Positions 33,882 through 43,003 of a DNA stretch of 64,000 nt are shown piece after piece (positions within the stretch are counted from its first letter, which is position 1; each line of letters begins with the position of its first letter). Location of the stretch: positions 51,102,555 through 51,166,554 of the forward strand of contig OX467083.1 of assembly GCA_950106755.1 (NCBI GenBank). The letters run 5' to 3'. A program made the translations under genes and the position numbers. The notes beneath the pieces were generated by a model, which saw only the letters and a list, made by a program, of their open reading frames with translations, ran no database searches and was not told the DNA's origin. This DNA is from Climacium dendroides (Eukaryota; Streptophyta; Bryopsida; Hypnales; Climaciaceae).

Positions 33882-35908
33882 TTCAGGTCGAGTCGACTTG
33901 ATCTGTGAATGTCGTCTGCCACCTAGTGTTCCAGCCACAATAGGTCATGTTTTGATTTACTTCACGTGATAATGAATGAAGAATTCGAAGTAAGCAGAAC
34001 GTCAATGGTAAATTTGACGTTGAAAATGAAATGTGCAGTTTAGGTCGGTCCGAGCTGAATAGAGAGCTCCAAATTGACCGTGACATACAAAATTATGTTG
34101 CCACTATAAGAAAACCTTGTTTTAGGTGACGGATTGACATCAAAAGGAACGGATTTTAGGTGACATTGAAAAAGACAAACCCATGTTTTTATGTCAACAA
34201 TGATGTCCATTGATGTTATATTGGACATCATTGTTGACATAAAAACATGGGTTTGTCTTTTTCAATGTCACCTAAAATCTAATCCTTTTGACATCAATAA
34301 ATTTTGGTTTCTTATAGTATGCAGGAATTCTCATCGGCAATGTACAAGCGGTTCGCTCTGCTAGATGTACTAAAGGCCCAGAAGACTGCAAAAGGCAAGG
34401 ACGCCAAGGAGAAGCTCAAGATCCGAAACGAGCTTAAGATAATCACAGCTCCAGACGACGTGTACAACCTGTGGAGCGAGGTCATCTCTAGTGCTGCGCA
34501 TGGGGAGTTGATAGATCCCAATACTAGACTGAAGTACAACGAAAAGGCCATTTGGAAGCCCGAGCAAGGGAATCTGACGCATGAGTTCTTCAAAGTGCTC
34601 GAAAACCTTTCCTTCAATGACTTGTCGAAGCTGGCCGAACATATTCTGCATTAGAATACAGGGAGCAAGAACAAGGACTACCCGAAGGTCACAATCAAGC
34701 TTCTCTCTGCTGTACAGGAGAGTTGCTACATTGCTAGGGAGTGGGTGGAGAGAAGGAAGCACAAGCACAAGGTGAAGATGGAGCTTCACGCCCTGGATGC
34801 AAGCCTCGGGCTCATGTCCTCCTTGAACGAGCTGAACCACGAGAAGTGGAGGGAGTTTAAACGAAGTCGGAACTTCACGGGTGCCACCATGAACGTGCTG
34901 CTAGAGCAACCAGGGAACGAATACTGGATGGAGGCGAAGCAGTCAAGAGCAAAGGGGAAGAGCGTTGAGGAGATGTCAATGTACGCGGTTGAGTTCTTCT
35001 GGGTCTTCCTGCAGCAGAGGAACAATTTTGTGCCCCCCAAATCCACTGCATACTATCGTCTATATGACGTTATGTATAAGACGCACCAGGATTGACCTAG
35101 AGGCGTGCTCACTGTAGAGAACGTCAAGGACATCAAGCTTGGAGTGTGGGACCTGCGTTACACCCCGAATGTGGTGTCAAAGTCTAAGTGTACGCCAGCT
35201 GATCCATACTTCGCTGCAGTTGTCGAGTCCTTCCAGAAAAAGGACCAACCCCTTCTCGAGGACATTCCGGTGTGGGTGCTCATTTGTTCCGACCTCACCG
35301 AGCAAACACAAGCACTTCACTTCATAGACAGCAATCCCGCGTTGAAGGAGTACTCCATGAGTTTTTCTAACTACATTCCCTCACCCAATGAGCGTATTGG
35401 TGACTTGTCTGCACGAAGCAAGAAGGCAGTGGAACCAATTTACCTGACCATCCTGCAAAGCCCAAGCAATGCTAGGACGGTGAAAATGAGGTCTTCCTAT
35501 GATGCTCCCAATACTGAAACATTTACGAGGCTCGGGGCTTACAACGAGCTAGAGTTCAGGATTAATAATACTGAGCTACGGATGGAGTTCTTCCTCAATC
35601 TTGTGAGGAAATTCTGCGCTCCTGGAGCAAGCGTAATGTCATTCTTCGTTGGGTCGAAGTTCACGTGTGCTGCGATGGTAAGCCTGAACACAATGAATTC
35701 CACAATGTAATGTTTTGGCTATGGTTAAGGTCGATTCGACCTGAATAAAATGAACATGTATTTCTTCTTGTAATTATAAGGTGATAGAATCCAGGTCGGG
35801 TCGACCTGACTCGTAGCATTGACTGGAGTGTGTTGCTCCATAGTTTGGCTCGACCTGACCGGTGGCATTGAGTGCCCAAGAGTGAACTTCAGGTCGGGTC
35901 GACCTAAC
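33882..35908. repeat. T1 palindromes inside gene introns
   Basis: Family members lie in the introns of the T1 ParB-like gene: 33882 and 34039 in one intron; 35725, 35790 and 35888 (plus a partial site near 35843) in the next. They are more degenerate than the upstream clusters. None was found in exons. Confidence 0.75.
34102..34319. mobile_element. CACTA-like MITE
   Basis: 218-bp fold-back element with ends CACTATAAGAAAACC and GGTTTCTTATAGTA. It is flanked by TGC duplications (34099-34101 and 34320-34322). Long internal arms pair around a small loop at about 34210-34220. The 3-bp duplication and CACTA-type ends agree with EnSpm-derived MITEs. It sits at the extreme 3' end of an intron, and the duplicated TGC supplies part of the TGCAG acceptor. 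Confidence 0.85.
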
Positions 35909-37203
35909 CCAACCTACTGCTGACGTTACATGAAATACCATTGTATCCTCGTTAGGGAATTTTCATACTATCGTAGTCTGATAGTATGTGACGCTGTGTG
36001 TGACTTTGCAGATGAGTGGGGTTAATGTGTTTGCTGTGGGGGACTCGGAGGAGTCTGACCAGTGGACAGAAATTGCAACCACTGCAAAGAAACTGGATAA
36101 GAACGATTTTCTTCCAGAGGGATATTTTGTTTATGAGGGCAGATTCCTGCGCCGACCATCGGGGTCAAGCACGCCATCGTCATCAAAGCGCAAGGGGAAG
36201 GCAACTAGAGAGGCAAGCACGTCGTTTGGTCGGAGGTCATCTGCAATCATATTGTGTGAGTCCTCCGAGAACGATGGGGCAGCCGGTGATGATGACGACG
36301 ACGATGTCGTTCCCATGGATCGGAGCACCCCTCCAGTGATCCGCTCTCAAAGCATCCGGGGATCATCAGCATCGTCGGGTCAACCTCTTGACTCGTCTAC
36401 CATGTCGTCTCCAACCTCCAAGGAGAAGTGAAAGAGGGCAAGATCGCAAGCCGACGATGACTATGACGCAGAAATTGCAGAGCTGAAGAGGAGGCGGGAA
36501 TTGGATCAGATGATGTTTGACAGGCAGGCCAAGGAGATGGCAGAGTTGCGACAGTTTATGGTGGCAATGTCACAAAAGAACGACTCCAACCTGGAGATCA
36601 TTATCAACAGTCTTGGTGGGGCCATGCCTCTAGCATCCGTACAGCCGTCTTAGGTTGACCAAGTGCTTTTGCTGCAGGGAGCGCCAGCAAGACCAACGAT
36701 GAGTGGATCCTCAAGCTTACCCTCCACTCCACGATTGACTGGGGTGCCTTTTGTCTCTCTCACTCTTCTTGCAGGTTCCGCAGATCCTCCAACTCTTCCT
36801 CCTACTGAGAAGTGCCCCTCGACCCCTGCACCTCTACCTGATGACGAGGACATGGCTCCTACTGAGAAGTGCCCGCGGATCCTGCCATCGCCATTGATGA
36901 TGATCGGAGTCATGCATTGGATGGCCAGGATGCACCATCAAGTTGACCACACAATCACTCGATGTCATTTGTATAGAATTAGCTCAACTCGAGCTGATTT
37001 GTGTCATAGGTTGTACTTAGATAAAGACCCTTAGTGTGGGAGACAATACTTTTTGATAGAAAACAATTTTTTGGCTAATCCATATCTTCATGTAAGATGA
37101 TGACTTTTTTGTACTGAATTTTATTAATCAATTATACGGATTTTTCAGTAAAAATTTTAAGTCTTATTTGTCTGACCCTTTCTGAATTGCAGAACCTCCT
37201 CTG

Positions 37204-38382
37204 ATGGCTATCTCAAGTGGACCGAATGATCTTCCGAAATCTATTGCTCCTGTACAACATGTACAATGTCCAACATTTGGTTGTGGCAGTGTGGAAGCTA
37301 CAAGTAGAGGTGCATCTGAATCTGAGTCCATGCACTTAGATGATGACGTTTCTATTCCCGATGCTCAGCTTCTAGAGATTGAAATGCCAGACCCTGTTGG
37401 ACCGACGTTGTCTTTGCGGGAAAAGGTAACCTCGTGCCCATGCGTCCTTGATCTCTGCGCTAATAGGTACCTCTGTGTTCATATATAGTCTGCGACAATT
37501 GGATTTTGCCTTTTTCCTTGAGTTTCGAAATGTGTCAATGCAACTTAGTAACTGGCTGCACATTTGTCCGTTTGATAGCAGGGATCGGTTCCCCCATCTG
37601 AACGTGGAGATACGTCGAAGGATGTTGAGATTCCATTGACGTCCAGGGTGATCGTCGCCGAGAAGTGGCTGAATGTTGTCCTGGACTTGAACGGAGTTTT
37701 GTGTGTCTGTGAAGACGCCAAGTACAAGGGGTGGGCTGTGCACGTCGAGAATGCAGACCAACCGCACTCCGCCACGATTCCTGCGATTGTGGGACCGAAG
37801 GCGGTCTTTGTCCGCCCAAATTGCGCTCATTTCCTTCGTGAGCTAGGATTGATAGCACACGTTTCTATTTGGAGCTCCATGAAGAAGTTTACCGTTCAAA
37901 AAATTATCGATTATCTTTTTGTCGGTCTGGATAAGCCTCGCATTATACTTGGACAGGAGTCTTGCACGACGCTCAAGTGTGAGGAACAAGGCCGGATAGT
38001 CACATTCAGAGAGCCAGGCACCACCAAGGACCTGTTCGTGAAGGACGCGAACACCTTGTTTAGTAATTTTAATGGGCAATTTCTTCGAGAGAATACTGTC
38101 ATAGTTGACGATAGTCCTATGAAGCACTTCATGAACAAGTCGGAGAACGTCGTTCTCCCCATCAGTTGGTCTCCCAAGGGTAACAGCCCCAGAGACTCAT
38201 ATTTAGACATGGTCCTTTTGCCCTGGCTCAGGCGACTTCACATAGCTCGAGATGAAGGGTTGAAATCGTTTCGCAAGAGTAGTGCAGGGAAAATTGGGCG
38301 GAAGATGTTGTATGACGAGAGAAATCGTGGCATGTACAATAGTCTTATGGATGCAGTCAGAGTGTCTTCAGTGTACCGATAG
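37204..38382 (+). CDS. FCP1/NIF-type HAD phosphatase-domain protein (T1)
   Basis: Two exons (37204-37425 and 37582-38382) with clean GT-AG borders and phase-0 joining give about 340 residues. The N-terminal 75 residues are Ser-rich and acidic. The FCP1 homology domain follows: VVLDLNGVLCV (motif 1), VFVRPNCAHFLRELG, HVSIWSSMKKF (motif 2 S), KDANTLF and TVIVDDSPMKHF (motif 3 D-D). The usual D-x-D of motif 1 reads D-L-N, a variant I associate with plant FCP1-like proteins, so catalysis is uncertain. There is no internal stop, unlike its neighbours. A spliced upstream exon or fusion to the preceding ParB-like gene is possible, since an acceptor (TTGCAG) precedes the start. The relevance to T1 is unknown: cargo or regulatory gene. 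Confidence 0.75.
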
Positions 38383-38782
38383 CGCACTGCATTTCATTGT
38401 TGTTTATGAGCCACGTGGATGCAGTGACTGTGTCATCGTCTAATCGGCGTTACGAGAGGGTAGTTTATTGATTGCTTTAGTTCAGGTCGAGTCGTGCTGA
38501 ATGGCATGTGGATTGTTCTCTGAGTTCCTAGTGAACTTTAGCTCGCCTCGACCTTAATGGCTTGTGCATTCGCATGTATGGCTAGTGATATTCGTAATTT
38601 CTGTAATATAATTTTTTTATAAATACCTTTCTGTATTTTTGTCTTCCTCCAGTTTAGGTCGGGTCGACCTCATTCGATGGCCAGGACTTCCTAGACTGCA
38701 TATTTGTTATTGGAGTTTACTTGTAAATGTAATGACAGTTATAGTTTTTGATTGAATTGTTCTAATCTCTTTCTTTTCTTAG
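38383..38782. repeat. T1 palindromes downstream of the FCP1-like gene
   Basis: Three degenerate palindromes (38481, 38537, 38653) lie in noncoding sequence between the FCP1-like stop and an acceptor-like TTTCTTTTCTTAG at about 38770-38782. Confidence 0.65.
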
Positions 38783-39187
38783 AATTTGGGAACGTCGTCC
38801 TCTCTTGTTCGGCACACCAGTCTTCCGTGCACTGCATCAGCTGACTCATTCTCCGACTACGGGCAGAATCTAATTCTGAGTACAGGAAACTTCATGTGTT
38901 CGGTTGCCACTGCAAATTCGACAATGGACTTCTCCCTAAAGCCTGTTGATGATGGGGTGGTGGATAGTCCCCCGAGTTCAGTTCCACATCGTCCAAAATC
39001 ATGTTCTCCATCGCCCATGAAGTCTAGCGATGTTTTTGCTACACCGATGTCGTCCTCACCTTGCGATAGAGCAACACAACGGAAACTATATAGTGAGGAC
39101 GTGGATCCTTCCTCAGATGTTCAAGGAAGTATGAGGGCTTTCCAAGCTCATGGATTACAAGCAAGTACAACCATAGGCCGAAGATGA
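38783..39187 (+). CDS. Hypothetical Ser/Pro-rich exon or small ORF (T1)
   Basis: An open stretch of about 134 codons follows an acceptor-like pyrimidine tract and AG. Its sequence is Ser/Pro-rich (DSPPSSVPHRPKSCSPSPMK). It could be a 3' exon of the FCP1-like gene through an alternative donor, or a chance frame. No domain is recognised. Confidence 0.25.
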   Translation, partial: NLGTSSSLVRHTSLPCTASADSFSDYGQNLILSTGNFMCSVATANSTMDFSLKPVDDGVVDSPPSSVPHRPKSCSPSPMKSSDVFATPMSSSPCDRATQRKLYSEDVDPSSDVQGSMRAFQAHGLQASTTIGRR

Positions 39188-39615
39188 CTAAAGCAATCGT
39201 GGAGCGCAAGAATAAATGACACGTATAGTACTTGTTCATAGTGTAGAGTCATACATTCATGCTTCATGAAAGCTCAATGTGCATATTACAAAAGAACTCA
39301 GCGCTTGAGTGAATCACACTCGTAGCTTTTACAGTGTACACAGTGCAATGTAATGAACTATATTATTGGCCATTATAGTTCGTTGCCTGTAATATAGTGT
39401 CACTGGCCCTACCTAAGCATAGTTGGAGATGTATGGAACAACTCATGGTGTACAAGTGAAAGGTCAATATGAACATTTACCTTGTGGTTCTGATATTTGA
39501 TTCCTACTTGTATTCAACTGATTTTAATTCTTGTATGATTTGAATATTGTTTGAGGAATTCTCTTCTCCGTTTTCGAATGAAATTAGACTTTTGTAACTC
39601 TCATTTTGGTGGAAT
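39188..39615. other. T1 right subterminal region, no gene
   Basis: AT-rich noncoding sequence with no palindrome of the T1 family and no supported ORF. Confidence 0.5.
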
Positions 39616-39641
39616 ACTCTCATTTGAATGAATATTACGTT
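39616..39641 (-). repeat. T1 right terminal inverted repeat
   Basis: Reading inward on the minus strand it starts AACGTAATATTCATTC and reaches TGAGAG, pairing imperfectly with 6215-6240. The ACT duplication follows at 39642-39644. Confidence 0.6.
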
Positions 39642-39644
39642 ACT

Positions 39645-40362
39645 GTCGTATTTGGAAGCCCATTCATTCCGGAAACCCTACCACATACCATTCAATCTGT
39701 ACACTCTGAACTACTCGAGGGGTTAGTTTGGCAATCAAACTCTTCACTCATTGTCCATACTTTCGAACAGATTCTCCGGACTTCATGGCTATTTTACTGA
39801 GCCGTCCCAAGGCTCTAGCCTCTCCTCCGGCCTCTCTGAAAGTCAATACAAATTCATCTGTCAACTGTTTCCAGTTTGTACGGACATTGTGTGGTAAATC
39901 GTTATACCATTTTAAGGCCTCCGCCTTAAGCAATCCGGGAAGAATCCGGAGTCTCGTTCCATCGTCTTCCTGATTGGCTTGGGCGGTGGAATTGAACTCT
40001 ACCAACCAATCATCTACGTCCTGGCTACCGTCACCATAAAAAGTAGAGTATTTTAGTCGGGTGACTTGTCTAGCCATTTCTTCCGGCTGAGCTTCCAAGT
40101 CTTCCGATGGTGGTTCGGATTAACTTGGGTTGTTCGTACTATCACTAATATCTTCTGAACTAGGCATAGTTTCAAACGCTAGATCCGGAACTGATACGTC
40201 CTCTGGTGGACTAGGTATAACTATGCTATCTTCTAGTTGCTCTATACTAGGTGACCGTCTAGCGGGAGTTCTTCTTGAAGTACTCTGATTCCGTCTCCCC
40301 TGGGCTGCCACACTCCGGGTCGTGACTTTGATTCTTTCACTCTCACTAGTTCCTTGCCTCAT
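39645..40362 (-). pseudogene. Ty3/gypsy gag, N-terminal half (element G)
   Basis: It starts at ATG 40362 (minus). A basic/Ser-rich leader is followed by the retrotransposon gag (capsid) domain: YSTFYGDGSQDVDDWLVEFN, ALKWYNDLP, WKQLTDEFVLTFRE, VRKYGQ, and IEWYVVGFPE-stop-MGFQIRQ at the break. In-frame stops occur at about 40120 (TAA), 39748 (TGA) and within GFPE-MGF (TGA). The frame ends at the T1 insertion and resumes at 6211 with SRPATLQEV. The capsid fold is typical of plant Ty3/gypsy gag. Confidence 0.85.
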
Positions 40363-40478
40363 ACAGAGAAAGAATTTACCGCCTCTCTTGTTCTTATTCC
40401 GTCTAGAATTTTTCCCTGCTGCTCCGGCAAGGTGAATAACTTAAATCAAAAGTTACCTATAATTCTGTAATTAGCAAG

Positions 40479-40496
40479 TCCCCTGCAGCGGCGCCA
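40479..40496 (-). other. Primer-binding-site-like sequence of element G
   Basis: On the minus strand TGGCGCCGCTGCAGGGGA resembles the tRNA-complementary site of many plant gypsy elements. It lies 117 bp upstream of the gag ATG but about 0.95 kb downstream of the LTR block ending at 41442. Either the LTR is about 1.3 kb long or this match is not the functional site. Confidence 0.4.
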
Positions 40497-41441
40497 GAAA
40501 TCGTACCATGTAGCGATTAGTCGGACCAGTATTCCTCCAGTTAGTCCTTAATTTACACCAAAGGTCCACTTAGAGTAAACCGCTCCGGAATCGTTCCCAT
40601 GAGGACTTGAGGATTACAGATCTATAGGATAACCCAATCTAAGCATTCACTTTCTCTCCGTCAGACTACTCTGGACTATAGGTCCGGTCCGGCCACTAGT
40701 GCCGGATGGGTTCCGGAAGAATTCGGAAACCGTTCAATGCCCCTTCTGGGATCGCTGGGTTTGGGTGACGAGTGGCCAGATCCACCGTCCGGATGCTTAC
40801 CGTGTCCAGAAACACGCTCTCTTTCTCTCTCTCTCTCTATTACTAGCACCATTGTAACTCTTCAGGGACTGGAAGTGTCCTCCTGTTCCGTCACCTCACA
40901 AATCCGGAAGGTTTTCGGATTAGGTCACGCAAGGACAATCAAGGACAACAACGACATTCTAACCTTAACCGAGCATTAAGCCTCCTGTCGACCGGGTGGA
41001 TTTCCTTGTACTCTCTGGGGCTTGCGCCAGGGCTTTGACTCTGTTCTACGGGGAATTCCGGCAATCCGGAATTCGGGCACGTCTTCCGACACTTCCGTAC
41101 ACGAAAGTTGCTAGCAGCCTCTCAGATACCCCTTTCACCTAAGGCTGTATCCTACAAGCGGGCTATACCGGCATCCGAGAAATACTACACTAACACTACT
41201 GCCGGAACCATCCGGTTGATCTCCCCCTCAAATTAGTACATCCAGATACTCTCACGAAATCGACTCTTTGCTACACAAGGTAAGTTTTCAGTTTCCAGAA
41301 ACGCAAGAATGGACCCACACCTCCCACAAACATGTACCACATACAAAAGGATAAGAGAATGGATACTCTAAACACTTTGAAGTTAAGCTCAAAAAGGTAT
41401 AATGCTAGAATTATGGAATGGATGCGAATGACCAGAAAGGC
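40497..41441 (-). other. Element G leader or inner LTR sequence
   Basis: No gene. CT-rich microsatellite at about 40817-40838. The stretch belongs either to a long 5' LTR or to the untranslated leader, and the choice depends on where the LTR ends. Confidence 0.4.
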
Positions 41442-41806
41442 TGTCGCAGCACAGAGTAAGCAATTTCCCTATTATACTCACAAAAATCACTCTAGAACAT
41501 AACAAAATGACCCTAAAGACCGAACCCACGAGATCTTGTGAAGTAGCTAACCCTAACGAGGAGCTAAACCCAATTAACCCTTAAATTCTAATTTCCGGTT
41601 CTACCTCTGGAAACCGGAACATCCAAAACTAACCAGAAGATTATGACCAAATTTTATTCTAATTCCGGTTTCATTAGTTTTCCGGTTTATTGACTAACTT
41701 CCCAACTCAGGACCCTGCCACTTCCGGTCCTAAGTGTCCTCCTGGGCGGATCCATTCTGATCCATCCTTTCGTACCTGGTTTAGTTTTGCCTCAGTTTTA
41801 CCATCA
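41442..41806 (-). repeat. LTR of element G (or solo LTR)
   Basis: About 365 bp, nearly identical to the block at 7699-8062, with TG...CA termini on both copies. On the minus strand it starts TGATGGTAAAACTGAGGC. No matching 5-bp duplication was found around it, as expected because the other end of the element is lost. It ends 9 bp before the terminus of element C3. Confidence 0.65.
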
Positions 41807-43003
41807 ACGACGCTAGCGTGCGAGCCTGGAGACGTGAGCCTGTGAGCGGCGAGTGGGGAGAGTGTGAGCGGGAAGCGGGGAGCCAGAAATTTCTCATTTT
41901 TTGTTTAATAAATTTTTTTTTTGCTAAAAGAATTCAAAAAATTCAATTTTTTTGGTTGTTTATGTTGAATTTGGGACCTATATCCGTGCACCCCATGACC
42001 GTGGATGAGTAAATATTTTGGAAATTTATTATTCTGTTTTAGAAAAATCCACCGCATGGTGAGAATGAAAGTCATTGTTTAGGATTTTAGGAGAAAGCGT
42101 ACCTAAAAAAAAATGGGTTTTAGTTCCTATTAAAGCTAAATTTAGGACCTATAACCACTTATCCTATGACTGTGGATTAAAAAATATATTAAGTGCTACT
42201 TGAATCCTTTGTACAAGCTTCATTTAATTTTTTAAACAAAATCACAGGAGTGTTGGGAATATAATTCTCCTCAAGATGACTGAGAAAGTCTATTCCCTAA
42301 ATAGTCCTCTACAACACCTGAGTACCGGATATTACACCTTTTATATTGGTGCAATCCGCAATACCAATCGGTATGGGACATATGAATAGGAGCTGGGGAA
42401 CATTGGTTTAGGCACTCTTCTCTATTTTCAGCACTCATCGATATTCTGTGCTAACAAACTACCATGAATGCTTGCATAAGTGTGGTTTATAGTTTGCAAC
42501 AATGATCCAAAAAAAGTAGAGATAAAGAATCCATGCCTTCATGTTTAAGTCTCTTGGACCTCTTGTTGCATTAATCCTTTTTAATGAAGTGATCACCAAC
42601 ATAAAAAAATTTACTTCAATGAACACCAGGGTTGCTATTTGGCGAGCCTATGAGCTTGAGCCTATGAGCCTGCGAGCTTGTGAGCGTGAAAAAAATGAAT
42701 TGAAAAAATTTAGAATCTTGTAGATTTGACCTATGACCGTGGGTATTGTGCCGTGTACAGAGTGGTTAATGTGAGATCTTTTTTTGAAAGTCGGTTTAGT
42801 TTCCTGTTTTTATTTTTCAATCTTTGTTATAGGTAAAGACAAAATACTATCAATTGAAGAAAATGAAGCAAGTAGAAAACATGCAAGAAAATTGAACATA
42901 TGGAAGAAGTATCCATAAACACACAAATCCAACTACAATGAAAATCAACACATAATAGTTTGACCCATTAAAGAGATTTGGCAATCTCATGAATCTAAGT
43001 TGT

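Larger units (their letters stand above)
32652..36650 (+). pseudogene. T1 ParB-like/methyltransferase-like gene, continuation
   Basis: It resumes the frame of 21195-21434 after C1. The segment 32652-33350 leads, through a one-base frameshift near 33350, to a ParB/DGQHR-like motif FYIING-(TAG)-HSVTANKMML, where CAG probably became TAG. After an intron (33873-34323), helical exons follow, with further stops at about 33643, 34653 and 35095. A Rossmann-like region (PVWVLICSDL...; FCAPGASVMSFFVGSKFTCAAM) continues across an intron (35676-36011) into SGVNVFAVGDSEE, matching the layout of the C1/C2 methyltransferase C-terminus. The tail is Ser-rich and acidic, then a coiled coil (EIAELKRRRELDQMMFDR) to 36650. 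The methyltransferase relationship is inferred from layout and is weaker than in C1/C2. Confidence 0.55.
6215..39641. mobile_element. Giant TIR element T1 (33.4 kb, nested insertions inside)
   Basis: This large insertion splits the gag gene of element G. A 3-bp duplication ACT flanks it (6212-6214 and 39642-39644), and gag is restored in frame by its removal. Its ends are imperfect inverted repeats: AAACACAATATTCA on the left, and AACGTAATATTCA reading inward from the right, followed on both sides by TGAGAG about 20 bp in. About 18 of 25 positions match. Subtracting nested element B, element C1 and a MITE leaves a backbone of about 19 kb. That backbone carries a DUF7869-type gene, a ParB-like/methyltransferase-like gene, an FCP1-like gene, and about 33 copies of one interrupted palindrome. 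The superfamily is not recognised. A 3-bp duplication occurs in CACTA and Harbinger elements, but the termini do not match theirs. Confidence 0.75.

Noticed and set aside
6215..39641. Integrated virus or Maverick-type element
   Set aside because: There is no polymerase B, capsid or packaging ATPase, and the termini and 3-bp duplication do not fit Mavericks.
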